NCBI RefSeq assembly: GCF_050286925.1
Contig: NZ_JBFWFX010000009.1
Span: 1-64,000 of the forward strand
DNA length: 64,000 nucleotides
Direction of reading: 5' to 3'
Source of the DNA: Caloranaerobacter sp050286925
Lineage (GTDB): Bacteria > Bacillota > Clostridia > Tissierellales > Thermohalobacteraceae
The notes below the pieces were generated by a model that saw nothing but the letters and a program-made list of their open reading frames with translations, did no database searches and was not told the origin of the DNA. Positions 32,524-41,435 of the stretch are shown here, one piece after another. Position numbers and translations under genes: made by a program. Position 1 is the stretch's first letter, and every line of letters starts with the position of its first letter.

Positions 32524-34389
32524 TTAATCTTTAGCCTTTCTAAAATAATTATATACTGCTTCGGCTACCTTTTTATTCATTCCTTCTACCGATTTTAACT
32601 CTTCTATAGAAGCATTTTTAATTTTTTCTATTGAACCGAACGACTTAAGTAAAGCTTTTTTTCTTTTTTCACCTATACCCTTTATAGAATCTAACTGAGA
32701 TTTGAAAAGTTTTTTATTTCTTAAGCTTCTGTGATAACTAATTGCAAATCTATGAGCTTCATCTTGTATTCTTGTAATAAGCTTAAAACAATTAGAATCT
32801 TTTGGTATGTCTATCTCTTTATTTTCATATATTATTCCCCTAGTTCTATGAAAATCATCTTTAACCAAACCACATACTGGAATATTTAAATTAAATTGCT
32901 TAATAACTTTTTTTGCTGCATTAACCTGACCTTTTCCTCCATCAACCATTATTAAATCAGGAAATATGGAAAAATTCCCTAGATCCACTTTATTATCTTT
33001 TATAAATTCTCTTTCATTTATTCCTCTTTCAAATCTTCTATAAATTATCTCTTCCATGCTTCCATAATCATTAGGCCCTGATACTGACTTTATTTTAAAT
33101 CTTCTGTAATCACTTTTTCTAGGCTGACCTTCTTGAAAAACTACCATTGAACCTACAGATTCTACTCCTTGAATATTAGAAATATCAAAAGCTTCAATTC
33201 TTTCTGGTATTTTATCTAGCCCTAATAAATTAGCCAATTCATCAAGAGCAGCTCTACCAAGCTGAATTTTTCTTTTGATTTTTTCACTTTGGTTTTCTAA
33301 TGTTTCCATAGCATTTTTTCTTACCATTTCCATTAGTAAATTTTTTTCTCCTCTAACTGGTACCTTTATTTGAACTTTAGAACCTCTTTTTTGACTTAAC
33401 CATCTACTTATCAACTCTTCATCTTGTATCTTAACTTCTATCAAAATCTCTTTAGGAATAAAAGATGAATTCATATAAAACTGTTTTACAAACGAACTCA
33501 ATATTTCACTTCGCGTTATTCCAGATGTATCTGTTAAAATAAAGTGCTCTCTACCTACTAATTTCCCTCCACGCACAAAAAATACTTGTATGCATACATC
33601 TTCTATTCCTCTAGCCATTCCTATAATATCTTGGTCAATTAAAGTAGAAGAAACTATCTTCTGTTTCTCTAATATATGTTTTATCGAATTCAATTGATCT
33701 CTATATTTTGCTGCATTTTCAAAATCTAGCTGTTTAGCTGCATTTTTCATTTTTTCTTCTATCAAATGTATTAACTTATCTTCTTTGCCTCCAAGAAATA
33801 ATAAAACTTCATGTATCATTTCCATATATTCCTCTTCATTTACATTACCTTGACAAGGGCCTAAACACTTACCTATAAAATAATTTAGACAAGGTCGCTC
33901 TTTCTTTTTGATATTATCTAAATTCTTTCTACAATTTCTTAAAGGATATATATTCCTAATAATTTCAAGCGTATCATTTACAGCAGATGTGCTAGTATAT
34001 GGTCCGAAATACTTAGCCTTATCTTTTTCTATTTTTCTAACCTTAATAACTCTAGGATATTTCTCATTAGTTGTGACCTTTATATACGGATATTGTTTAT
34101 CATCCCTTAAAAGTATATTATATTTGGGTTTATGTTTTTTTATGAGATTACATTCTAAAATAAGAGCCTCTAATTCATTATCAGTTATTATATATTCAAA
34201 TTCAGCAATATTACTTACCATTGCTTTAACTTTTGCTGTCTTAGAACTTGAAGCCTGAAAATACTGTCTAACTCTCTTTTTAAGATTAACAGCCTTTCCA
34301 ACATATATAATCTGTCCATTTTCATCTTTCATTAGATATACACCTGGTTTATCTGGAAGTTTTTTTAATTCTTCATCTATATTAAACAT
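32524..34389 (-). CDS. uvrC: Excinuclease ABC subunit C
   Basis: 621 residues from ATG 34389 (AGGAG upstream; the longer frame has no SD). Order: N-terminal GIY-YIG nuclease (KPGVYLMKDENGQIIYVGKA) making the 3' incision, a Cys cluster (CLNYFIGKCLGPCQG), a UVR domain near 200-235 (AAKQLDFENAAKYRDQL), the RNase H-like 5' nuclease (EAFDISNIQGVESVGSM, DLIMVDGGKGQ), and C-terminal helix-hairpin-helix repeats (IKGIGEKRKKALL). It acts with UvrA/UvrB encoded at 47077-51891. It is not in an operon with them. Confidence 0.97.
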   Translation of the reverse strand: MFNIDEELKKLPDKPGVYLMKDENGQIIYVGKAVNLKKRVRQYFQASSSKTAKVKAMVSNIAEFEYIITDNELEALILECNLIKKHKPKYNILLRDDKQYPYIKVTTNEKYPRVIKVRKIEKDKAKYFGPYTSTSAVNDTLEIIRNIYPLRNCRKNLDNIKKKERPCLNYFIGKCLGPCQGNVNEEEYMEMIHEVLLFLGGKEDKLIHLIEEKMKNAAKQLDFENAAKYRDQLNSIKHILEKQKIVSSTLIDQDIIGMARGIEDVCIQVFFVRGGKLVGREHFILTDTSGITRSEILSSFVKQFYMNSSFIPKEILIEVKIQDEELISRWLSQKRGSKVQIKVPVRGEKNLLMEMVRKNAMETLENQSEKIKRKIQLGRAALDELANLLGLDKIPERIEAFDISNIQGVESVGSMVVFQEGQPRKSDYRRFKIKSVSGPNDYGSMEEIIYRRFERGINEREFIKDNKVDLGNFSIFPDLIMVDGGKGQVNAAKKVIKQFNLNIPVCGLVKDDFHRTRGIIYENKEIDIPKDSNCFKLITRIQDEAHRFAISYHRSLRNKKLFKSQLDSIKGIGEKRKKALLKSFGSIEKIKNASIEELKSVEGMNKKVAEAVYNYFRKAKD

Positions 34390-34447
34390 AATTAAATCTC
34401 CTTTCAAACGACTTACAACTACCAACATTTTATAATCTCATGTCCAT

Positions 34448-34475
34448 ATTATATCCCAATCATAATATACCACAA
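34448..34475 (-). promoter_or_regulatory. Probable uvrC promoter, back-to-back with a plus-strand promoter
   Basis: On the minus strand TTGTGG (complement of 34470-34475) and TATAAT (complement of 34448-34453) have a 16-base spacer. The -35 abuts the -35 of the opposite promoter. Confidence 0.55.
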
Positions 34476-34504
34476 TTGCGGTTATTTTGAAATTTATATA
34501 TAAT
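34476..34504 (+). promoter_or_regulatory. Promoter of the four-TM protein gene
   Basis: TTGCGG (34476-34481) and TATAAT (34499-34504) with a 17-base spacer. The gene starts about 50 bases further. Confidence 0.65.
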
Positions 34505-34558
34505 TAATACAGTAGAATTTACAGCTACATCTAAAAATACACAAAGGAGGAAAATTTT

Positions 34559-35248
34559 ATGTCAAATGCAAAAAAAACTGCAAACTTTATAATGGCTTTC
34601 TTTTCGACTATAATGTTTATATCAATCGTTTCCAGAATAGTTATGCCATATATCTCTAATTTAAGTGAAAACATGGTAAATAATGTAGTATTCCCGATTT
34701 TGCTTACAATAGCGTTGCTATTTTTCGGTTCATTCCAAGGTTTACTAAGATATTCATATAATAAAAGAATATTAAAAAACAATGCAGTCCTTTTATCTGT
34801 TAATATAGACAATTTTAATTTAAATGAAAGACTTTGGTATTATCTCTTGGTAGCATTAATATACTTTGTACCAATATTCAGAAATCCAATATCCAGTAAA
34901 ATGATTATAATAAGAGTCGTTTTATTTATAATAACTTTAGCGCTTATAGAAGTCTTATTAAGACTATCTAATAAAACAATTAAAATTTATTTCCTTAAAA
35001 ATGGAATTTTAATAACAGGGTTTGATATAAGAATAGGTTTACCAATTGTTTACGGAACTCAAATACACAATGATTCTGGATATTATAGCTATAATGACAT
35101 AGAAAATTATTTTATCTTCCCAGATTATATAGACCTTTATTTAATACTTAAACAAGGTAAATTAACTTTTAAATCTAATAGTGAACTTGCAAGACAAGTC
35201 TCTGGTATTTTAAAACAGAATAAAATAGAAATGAAAAAATTTACTTAA
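34559..35248 (+). CDS. Four-TM membrane protein of unknown function
   Basis: 229 residues, AGGAGG 8 bases upstream of the ATG. Four hydrophobic helices (about residues 10-30, 43-65, 90-107, 115-138) precede a soluble C-terminal domain of about 85 residues with YFIFPDYIDLYLILKQGKL. That layout (helices followed by a cytosolic beta-rich tail) is common in DUF5673-like membrane proteins, but I cannot assign a family. It is monocistronic with its own promoter and terminator. Confidence 0.75.
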   Translation: MSNAKKTANFIMAFFSTIMFISIVSRIVMPYISNLSENMVNNVVFPILLTIALLFFGSFQGLLRYSYNKRILKNNAVLLSVNIDNFNLNERLWYYLLVALIYFVPIFRNPISSKMIIIRVVLFIITLALIEVLLRLSNKTIKIYFLKNGILITGFDIRIGLPIVYGTQIHNDSGYYSYNDIENYFIFPDYIDLYLILKQGKLTFKSNSELARQVSGILKQNKIEMKKFT

Positions 35249-35276
35249 AAATGCTGAGGCTATCCCTCAGCATTTT
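35248..35276. terminator. Bidirectional terminator between convergent genes
   Basis: AAAATGCTGAGG (35248-35259) pairs perfectly with CCTCAGCATTTT (35265-35276) around 5 bases. It serves the membrane protein (plus) and the Nudix gene (minus). Confidence 0.8.
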
Positions 35277-35280
35277 GCTT

Positions 35281-35721
35281 TTAAATATTATTTTTTTCTA
35301 CATATTCCTGTACTCTTTTTGCTAAAATTGGTTGTATCAATGGATATGTTAAATTCTCTGGCAATACATCTACTAATTTTATCTCTGCTATTTCTGTTTG
35401 CGGTAATTCTCCAAGTTCCCTGACTTCTGCATAAAATAGTTGTCCATACGTCTCTTGCTCTCCATTGTTTACCGAATATACATTGACTGGATAAATTGTA
35501 AAATCTATTGCTCCTGTTTCTTCAAAAAGCTCTCTTGATGCTGCAGCTTGTACGCTTTCTGAAGGCTCAATATGTCCAGCAGGTATTTCCCAAGTATTTC
35601 TTTCTTTATGTCTTACTACAATCCATTTGTCATTAAACTTAGCCATTATAACTACAAAAATAAGCTTATTTTCTTCGAATTTATCGCAATCATAGAACTT
35701 CACTTCAAGCACTACTCTCAT
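35281..35721 (-). CDS. Nudix hydrolase (YtkD/MutT-like)
   Basis: 146 residues. The Nudix box is complete: GHIEPSESVQAAASRELFEE followed by TGA. The downstream YSVNNGEQETYGQLFYAE segment is like B. subtilis YtkD (8-oxo-dGTPase/RNA pyrophosphohydrolase relatives). The start is uncertain: ATG 35721 abuts the AAAGG SD, while GTG three codons later is better spaced. Cytosolic; the substrate is not readable. Confidence 0.85.
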   Translation of the reverse strand: MRVVLEVKFYDCDKFEENKLIFVVIMAKFNDKWIVVRHKERNTWEIPAGHIEPSESVQAAASRELFEETGAIDFTIYPVNVYSVNNGEQETYGQLFYAEVRELGELPQTEIAEIKLVDVLPENLTYPLIQPILAKRVQEYVEKNNI

Positions 35722-35791
35722 CCTTTCAAGTAATTATACACTATAATCTTTTACCTTAATCTATTTTCCTCTATATCTTTGACACTATTTT

Positions 35792-36313
35792 TTAACCATA
35801 AATATTTTTAAATCTTTCCTTTGTCATTTTAAAAAGAATACTATTATCTGTTTTTAATACTGTTTCAAATCCAAAATTATTCAAAGCTTGTTGTCCACTA
35901 ATACTTGTCACATTATCAAGCATAACTTGTCCATTAAATTCATAAAAATAATATTCAAGCATAAGTTTCATAGCTTCTTTCGCATATCCTCTACCTCGAA
36001 ATTTACTTTGAATTTTAATATTAAATTCTGCAGTTTTACTATCATCATCATATCTATGAAAGCTCACTTCACCAACTGGCTGGTTTTCAAAGTTATATAT
36101 TAGACAGTAGAAATTCTTCCCATCTGTCGGTTTTACCATTTTTTTATACCAATCTTTTCTCCTTTCTTTTGGAAATGATACTACCCCACCAACATCTTTC
36201 ATTGTATTTTCATCAGACCATAATTCACTTACATAATCTAGTTCATCAAATTCAGGTTGTTTTATATAAATCAATCTACCTTCTTTTTTAAAAAAGTTTC
36301 CGTTTTTATCCAT
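35792..36313 (-). CDS. GNAT-family N-acetyltransferase
   Basis: 173 residues. The acetyl-CoA motif A is IQSKFRGRGYAKEAMKLML, following the beta-strand FNIKIQ. The C-terminal motif B is QQALNNFGFETVL. The N-terminal YIKQPEFDELDYVSELW is typical of RimJ/RimL-like members. The acceptor is unknown. GGAGG is 4-5 bases from the ATG. It is followed by 130 bases of non-coding DNA before the next unit. Confidence 0.85.
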   Translation of the reverse strand: MDKNGNFFKKEGRLIYIKQPEFDELDYVSELWSDENTMKDVGGVVSFPKERRKDWYKKMVKPTDGKNFYCLIYNFENQPVGEVSFHRYDDDSKTAEFNIKIQSKFRGRGYAKEAMKLMLEYYFYEFNGQVMLDNVTSISGQQALNNFGFETVLKTDNSILFKMTKERFKNIYG

Positions 36314-36449
36314 AAAGCCTCCTTAACTTTAAATATTCAAATCTAATTTAATAAAACTTTACCTGTTCCATAGACAAATTAAACTCTATAACTTTAAAAT
36401 AATGGATTTCAACAAAATCTTCCTCAGTTTATTTAAATCGAAGGTTTTG

Positions 36450-36785
36450 TTATAATTTTATCAAAGTTATAATTATAAGCCCTGCTAAATTTAATAAAAA
36501 GAATAATCCGAAAACCATATATAAAGTATTATCATATAACTTCCTCTTTACATTTCCAGATACACTCCCCGTTGATTGTCCCATTTTTTCTATAAAATTA
36601 CCCATTAATGCACCATTAGACACATCAGTATTAGGTCTTCCCAAGAAAATATAACCAAGAAATGCCCCCGAAATAAATAACCATATCATAAAAAATGATT
36701 CTAAATCTTTCACTCCACCATTCCAGAAAAAAGTAATCAATTCTAAAGCAATTAGTATAAATATACCTATATATTTCTTCCTCAA
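36450..36785 (-). CDS. Three-TM small membrane protein of unknown function
   Basis: 111 residues from TTG 36785, six bases after GGGGGG. Helices at about residues 5-22, 31-49 and 88-109 flank a polar loop with GRPNTDVSNGALMGNFIEKM. The loop position suggests a conserved DUF-type small protein, but I do not recognise it. It lies 40 bases after the GNAT gene and may be cotranscribed. Confidence 0.65.
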   Translation of the reverse strand: MRKKYIGIFILIALELITFFWNGGVKDLESFFMIWLFISGAFLGYIFLGRPNTDVSNGALMGNFIEKMGQSTGSVSGNVKRKLYDNTLYMVFGLFFLLNLAGLIIITLIKL

Positions 36786-36825
36786 ATCTATCCCCCCTAG
36801 TCAATTTATATGTCGAATTCTACTA

Positions 36826-37359
36826 TCAAATTTCTAACCCCATTAAGATTGTACTGTAGTACTTTCCATTTACATAAAACTCTTTTGATATTTTTCCTTC
36901 TTCTATAAATCCAAATTTTCTATATAAATTTATTGCACGCTCATTATCTTCCCTTACTTTTAAATTTATTTTTTTAATAATTTTATTTGCTTTTGCCCAT
37001 TCAATTAACTCTTTAATTAACTGTGACGCTATTCCCATATTCCAATATTCTTTTTTTACACTTATACCAAATTCACCAGTATGTTTTAACCTCTGTCTAC
37101 TACCACCTTTGAAACTTAAATTTCCTATTATTTCACCTTCTATTTCAGCGACTAAAAATAATTTATTATCAGAATTATAATATTCCTCAATTATTGACTC
37201 CTCTAGTTCTTTCGTTAATTTTAATTCACCTGGTTCGAAAGTAAGGAAATCTGATTCATATGAAATAACATTAATAAACTTTATCAACTCTTCAGCATCT
37301 TTTTTCTCTGCTTTTCTTATAACCACTTTCTTACCATTAGACAGTATGTATTCCTTCAT
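36826..37359 (-). CDS. GNAT-family N-acetyltransferase
   Basis: 177 residues. It has VVIRKAEKKDAEELIKFIN at the start, the acetyl-CoA site GEFGISVKKEYWNMGIASQL and motif B NERAINLYRKFGFIEEG. It resembles YhhY/PhnO-like GNATs. The acceptor cannot be predicted. AGGAGTG precedes the ATG. It is 20 bases downstream of the LiaF-like gene. Confidence 0.87.
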   Translation of the reverse strand: MKEYILSNGKKVVIRKAEKKDAEELIKFINVISYESDFLTFEPGELKLTKELEESIIEEYYNSDNKLFLVAEIEGEIIGNLSFKGGSRQRLKHTGEFGISVKKEYWNMGIASQLIKELIEWAKANKIIKKINLKVREDNERAINLYRKFGFIEEGKISKEFYVNGKYYSTILMGLEI

Positions 37360-37380
37360 GATATCACTCCTAATTTCCTA

Positions 37381-38049
37381 TTAATTTTTAACCTCAAAAC
37401 CTCCGAACATTACAAAACTATTTATTATAAGGGTAGGACTATCTTCTTTGTTATTGTTTACTGTTTCATTTTCCCAACCACCAAAAATAGGAACTCCTTT
37501 TATGATTACATTCCATCCTTGAGGTACAAAGATTTCTGCTCCTCCAAAAGCTATTAAAATATCAATTCTTGCTTCTTGTTCTTTAAGTATATTCGCGTCT
37601 CTTAAATCAACATCAGCTCCACCAAATACCACTGTAATATTCCCACCTTTAAAATTTTGAGAGGAATTTTTAATATTAAAACCAGAAAATAAAGCAAATG
37701 TATTTAAAGTATCTTTAGAACTCACTTTCCAATTATCTCTCTTTGGAGATAATAAAATCCAGATACCTATTAAAATAATAACTATAGGCCAAAACAGGTT
37801 ATATTCAAATATATTAAAATATTGAAAATTTCTTAATTGGAATATTCCACCTATAATTATCAATATAATCCCTGCTGTTTTTGAAATAGAGTCTGTTAAT
37901 AATTTATATATACCAATTACAATTAATATTAACGGCCAATACTTTGAAATAAATTCTCCAATAGTTATATCAATCATCCCAGTTTCACCTAGTAACAAAA
38001 AAACACCAACAAAAACTAACAAAATACCAAATATTTTCTTTCCGTTCAT
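37381..38049 (-). CDS. LiaF-like membrane protein with C-terminal LiaF/DUF2154 domain
   Basis: 222 residues from ATG 38049 (GGGGG seven bases upstream; the ATG two codons earlier is too close). Four short hydrophobic helices with repeated IGI or GII turns (LLVFVGVFLLLG, WPLILIVIGIYKLL, AGIILIIIGGIFQL, FWPIVIILIGIWILL) lead into a beta-helical domain with GGNITVVFGGADVDLRDA and FGGAEIFVPQGWNVI. The last is a hallmark of LiaF/YvqF cell-envelope stress proteins. No LiaRS two-component genes are adjacent, so it may be a stand-alone DUF5668-type protein. Confidence 0.82.
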   Translation of the reverse strand: MNGKKIFGILLVFVGVFLLLGETGMIDITIGEFISKYWPLILIVIGIYKLLTDSISKTAGIILIIIGGIFQLRNFQYFNIFEYNLFWPIVIILIGIWILLSPKRDNWKVSSKDTLNTFALFSGFNIKNSSQNFKGGNITVVFGGADVDLRDANILKEQEARIDILIAFGGAEIFVPQGWNVIIKGVPIFGGWENETVNNNKEDSPTLIINSFVMFGGFEVKN

Positions 38050-38106
38050 AACCATTCCCCCTTTTATAATTCCATAGCATTAAAAGTTTAAAGTAAAACC
38101 TTTCAA

Positions 38107-38502
38107 TTAAACTTTTGTAAACTTAATCACCTTCCAAATACCATAACCAACTATAAATAAATGCAATATCAAAACAATTCCCCTTGTATATACTAAGTTT
38201 CTATCTGGTACAATAACACCTTTTGCCCCTAAAAAACCAGCAATTAATAATAGTATCAAAGTCACTTCGAATAAAACGACTAATAACTTTGATATATTAC
38301 CATGACTAAATTTTAAAAATAAAAATATAATAAAACAAAATGCAATACTAAAACCATTAAATATAAAATATGTACGCATAGTATTAAGTTCTACATCTTC
38401 ACCTATAAAAATATATGTCATAAACCAAATTAACATTATAAAAACATATGCAAATATAAAAACAAAATTGAACGTCCTTGAATTAAATATTTTTTTTAAC
38501 AT
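38107..38502 (-). CDS. Four-TM membrane protein of unknown function
   Basis: 131 residues from ATG 38502 (AAGGGG upstream). Four hydrophobic helices: about residues 11-33, 46-66, 73-93 and 106-127, with short loops. No recognisable motif. It starts 10 bases after the wHTH-like gene (38513) and precedes the LiaF-like gene, so the three probably form an operon. Confidence 0.65.
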   Translation of the reverse strand: MLKKIFNSRTFNFVFIFAYVFIMLIWFMTYIFIGEDVELNTMRTYFIFNGFSIAFCFIIFLFLKFSHGNISKLLVVLFEVTLILLLIAGFLGAKGVIVPDRNLVYTRGIVLILHLFIVGYGIWKVIKFTKV

Positions 38503-38512
38503 TCTATACCCC

Positions 38513-39259
38513 TTACAAATAGTTATTTTCATATACTGCCTTTTCAATATCACTATCTTTTATCCCTTGTTCATATAATTTCTCTAACCACTTACTCATT
38601 GACAATTTTTTCATTACTTCATCATATGTCATATTTAAAGGTTCACCCCATTCTTTATTCAATACATTCTTAAAAGCTTCAGCAATTTTAAGGGCTTTTT
38701 CGGTTTCTAATTTCCACTCATGATTATACGCTAAATGAGACAATACAATATAAGTCTGCCAGCCTTTCAATGTTGATTTCCATTTATTATTTTCTTGTTC
38801 AATAAAATTATTTTTTGAAAGATTAGTTAACTCTTTTTCAATATCATCAATTGGAATATGTAATTTTTCTGCCAATTCCAAAGCTCCAACACTTTCTGAC
38901 TTAATACTAATATACTCCAAAATTTTTAATGCATTATAATTCATTAAAGGTTTTAGATATTTTATTAATGTATCTACATTTCTTATTAAATACGGCAAAA
39001 ACGATGGAGTTACAGTCGTAGAATACCATCTTGAACTCTTTTCTGTTTCTTTTTGCCAGCATGCCATTATTGCAATATTTTTTAAGCCTCTTTCTTTGCA
39101 TAAAATCTGTAACGTATCTAAAACTATATCTTGTCCACAAACATTACTTGAACACATCATAGCTTTTTCTTCTTCTGACATTAGTTCTTCATCTATCTCT
39201 TTCAATCTCGCTTTTAATCTATTAATTTCTGACCTTATTTTATATGCTTCAGTATTCAT
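38513..39259 (-). CDS. Probable winged-helix protein with N-terminal coiled coil
   Basis: 248 residues from ATG 39259 (GGAGGG five bases upstream). Residues 4-30 form a charged coiled coil (IRSEINRLKARLKEIDEEL). Residues about 105-165 look like a winged helix (NYNALKILEYISIKSESVGA, ELAEKLHIPIDDIEKEL). The rest is alpha-helical with SMSKWLEKLYEQG. It may be an ArsR-like regulator fused to an effector domain. I do not recognise a family. Confidence 0.6.
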   Translation of the reverse strand: MNTEAYKIRSEINRLKARLKEIDEELMSEEEKAMMCSSNVCGQDIVLDTLQILCKERGLKNIAIMACWQKETEKSSRWYSTTVTPSFLPYLIRNVDTLIKYLKPLMNYNALKILEYISIKSESVGALELAEKLHIPIDDIEKELTNLSKNNFIEQENNKWKSTLKGWQTYIVLSHLAYNHEWKLETEKALKIAEAFKNVLNKEWGEPLNMTYDEVMKKLSMSKWLEKLYEQGIKDSDIEKAVYENNYL

Positions 39260-39282
39260 CAAATCCCTCCAATTTCAGTCTA

Positions 39283-40056
39283 TTATTTAGATTTGTAATG
39301 ATAAGTTAATTGTTCGCTTTTTTCTGGGTCATTAAAATATATTTTTTCATATGTCAAAATGCCATCTTTATTCCATTGTCTTGGTGTATACTTAAAATCA
39401 CTTGTCCCTTTTGCAATTATCCTTTTCTCTCGGGTTTCAACATTATATATAGTTAAATCAACAGTACCTGACAATTCAGTTAAAGCAGCAGGCGGCTGTA
39501 TATCACTTATAGTTCCTAAAGCTATCCACTTAGAATCATAAGACCATAGTGGCACTCCCGTATATGTAATCCCATCAATTATTTTAAAATTATCTGTCGA
39601 AACAATAAATCCCCATCGTTCACAAGAAGTACCCGTATCTACAAAAACATACTTGCTATTTGGTGACCATATGAATTCACAAATCCTATCTTCCTCTTCT
39701 CCTATGCTTACAGGTTTTTTCTTACCAACTGTCCAAATATACATCTGTCCATACCAACCTTCAGTATCTCCTCGAACGAAAGCAACTTGTTGGCCGTCAT
39801 AAGACCAAGTGACTGCATATACATCCTCTCGCTCTTTAAGTTTAGCCTCTATATTTTCTCTAGTACTATTTAATACTTCTAATATTTCATCTTTCGTATT
39901 ATTCTTTATGGCAATAGATGTATCTTGCTCATTTGGTTCATTTTTTTTATTTATTACTTGGTTTTCTTTAGCACATCCTGCCATAAAAAGAAATACTAAT
40001 ATCAAAACACATATTAATCTGTATAACTTTTTATGGAGCTTACAAAAATCTTTCAA
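39283..40056 (-). CDS. Lipoprotein with WD40/TolB-like beta-propeller repeats
   Basis: 257 residues from TTG 40056 (GGGGGG eight bases upstream). The signal peptide ends in lipobox MAGC. Repeats of the PD40 type are visible: VTWSYDGQQVAFVRGD, FIWSPNSKYVFVDTG and LWSYDSKWIALGTI. A fourth, more degenerate repeat covers the end. Such lipoproteins act as extracytoplasmic binding or scaffold modules. No partner is evident. It starts 24 bases after the signal-anchored protein upstream. Confidence 0.75.
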   Translation of the reverse strand: MKDFCKLHKKLYRLICVLILVFLFMAGCAKENQVINKKNEPNEQDTSIAIKNNTKDEILEVLNSTRENIEAKLKEREDVYAVTWSYDGQQVAFVRGDTEGWYGQMYIWTVGKKKPVSIGEEEDRICEFIWSPNSKYVFVDTGTSCERWGFIVSTDNFKIIDGITYTGVPLWSYDSKWIALGTISDIQPPAALTELSGTVDLTIYNVETREKRIIAKGTSDFKYTPRQWNKDGILTYEKIYFNDPEKSEQLTYHYKSK

Positions 40057-40080
40057 ACCAATAGCCCCCCTTATTAACCG

Positions 40081-40587
40081 TCAACTTTTATTTATGTACC
40101 TTTTTATTTTTTTACTTACTTCTACTGCTTCTTTTCTATTTAAAGCAGGTGCTTCAAAACTATAATGTAACTCCTTACTAAACCTATCTTCTATCTTGTG
40201 AAAATCTCCACTACCAGAAATTAAATCAAAATCTTTAGAAACATCTACCCATAATACTGTATTTCCATATTCATCTCTGGATATTAATGTATAATAATTC
40301 ATTTTAAATTTCATTTCTAAAGCTACTCTTAAATTTCCAGCCTTTAAAGAATGAACACTTAATTGTTTATTATTAATCATTAAAACACCTTCAAAGACAT
40401 TTGGTGTTAATATATTTCTAGTTAATTTCCCTTTCAATCTTACATTAATAACTTCTCCTTCATCATCTTTATCTTGAATATAAATACATCCTTGATAAGT
40501 TTTATCTACTTTCATTGGATTTTTATAAAAAATAATTAAAAATGTAAAAGCAATTAAAACAACTAAATATTTCTTCTTTTTAATCAA
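40081..40587 (-). CDS. Signal-anchored protein of unknown function
   Basis: 168 residues from TTG 40587 (GGGGG five bases upstream) or four residues longer from ATG 40599. One N-terminal helix (YLVVLIAFTFLIIFY) precedes an exported beta-rich domain with VFEGVLMINNKQ, MNYYTLISRDEYGNTVLWVD and a C-terminal basic helix. No family recognised. It is located upstream of the lipoprotein and likely cotranscribed. Confidence 0.6.
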   Translation of the reverse strand: MIKKKKYLVVLIAFTFLIIFYKNPMKVDKTYQGCIYIQDKDDEGEVINVRLKGKLTRNILTPNVFEGVLMINNKQLSVHSLKAGNLRVALEMKFKMNYYTLISRDEYGNTVLWVDVSKDFDLISGSGDFHKIEDRFSKELHYSFEAPALNRKEAVEVSKKIKRYINKS

Positions 40588-40739
40588 ATTCACCCCCATA
40601 TCTATTTAAATTTCCTGATAGTTCTGATTATTTTTACTAATTCTAAAGTTATAAGTAGTATCTTCAATTTTTACTAGCAAAATTTTTAATACTTTTCCTA
40701 CTTGTTTTCCATTTAAAACATTTGCTGATATTAATAATA

Positions 40740-41237
40740 TTATAGAAAAAGCGTCATAGTAATAAACAATATTACTACTATAAGTAGCCCTAATATAACA
40801 GACTTAATCATATATTCCTCATGTTCTCTGCTTTTTTTCAAAAAATAATTATCAACAAAATAAATTACAATTCCAATACTGAGTGCTATTCCGGCAATAA
40901 TTATAAAGTCTTTTGTTGTCAATAATGATCTAGATGATTTATCATTTACTCTAATTATCCCATTTACGAACAGCAAAATCGATAGAATATAAAAACTTAC
41001 TATATTAGCTTTTCTATCTTTTTCCTTGAATACTTCATCTTTTTCATTCGTAATTTTACTGCGTTTAGGAGTTGTAAACATGATATATTTATTATAATAT
41101 TGTTCATTATAAGAAAATAAAACCGCCATGATAAATAGAACTGCTGATAATATAAGCATTGCCGTACTTAACCCTAGTAAATAACTCAATATTAAATATA
41201 ATATAACAATAAAAATCATAAATATAACTTCTCTCAT
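40740..41237 (-). CDS. Five-TM membrane protein of unknown function
   Basis: 165 residues, GGAG 8 bases from the ATG. Helices at about 5-25, 27-46, 79-99, 109-130 and 145-165, with a charged cytosolic loop between the second and third (TPKRSKITNEKDEVFKEKDR). No motif that I recognise. It is a separate unit from the signal-anchored gene, with about 150 bases between. Confidence 0.6.
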   Translation of the reverse strand: MREVIFMIFIVILYLILSYLLGLSTAMLILSAVLFIMAVLFSYNEQYYNKYIMFTTPKRSKITNEKDEVFKEKDRKANIVSFYILSILLFVNGIIRVNDKSSRSLLTTKDFIIIAGIALSIGIVIYFVDNYFLKKSREHEEYMIKSVILGLLIVVILFITMTLFL

Positions 41238-41410
41238 TTTTATATCTCCAATTAGTGTTTTGCTAGCTCAAATAAAATACCAACCTCTTATTTTATTTTT
41301 CATAAAAACATCTAAAATCAAAATAATTAATATAGTTTACTATATTTCTACATTCAATAGCAATATCCTCCACATCTATCTATTTTTGTATAAATTATTT
41401 TTCGCATAAA

Positions 41411-41435
41411 AAATACCGAGGTTAATCCTCGGCAT
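41411..41435 (-). terminator. Terminator of the HAD phosphatase gene
   Basis: ATGCCGAGG/CCTCGGTAT stem (41413-41421 with 41427-41435), 5-base loop, then six Us on the minus strand. It overlaps the gene end. A close copy occurs at 44276-44300. Confidence 0.8.
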
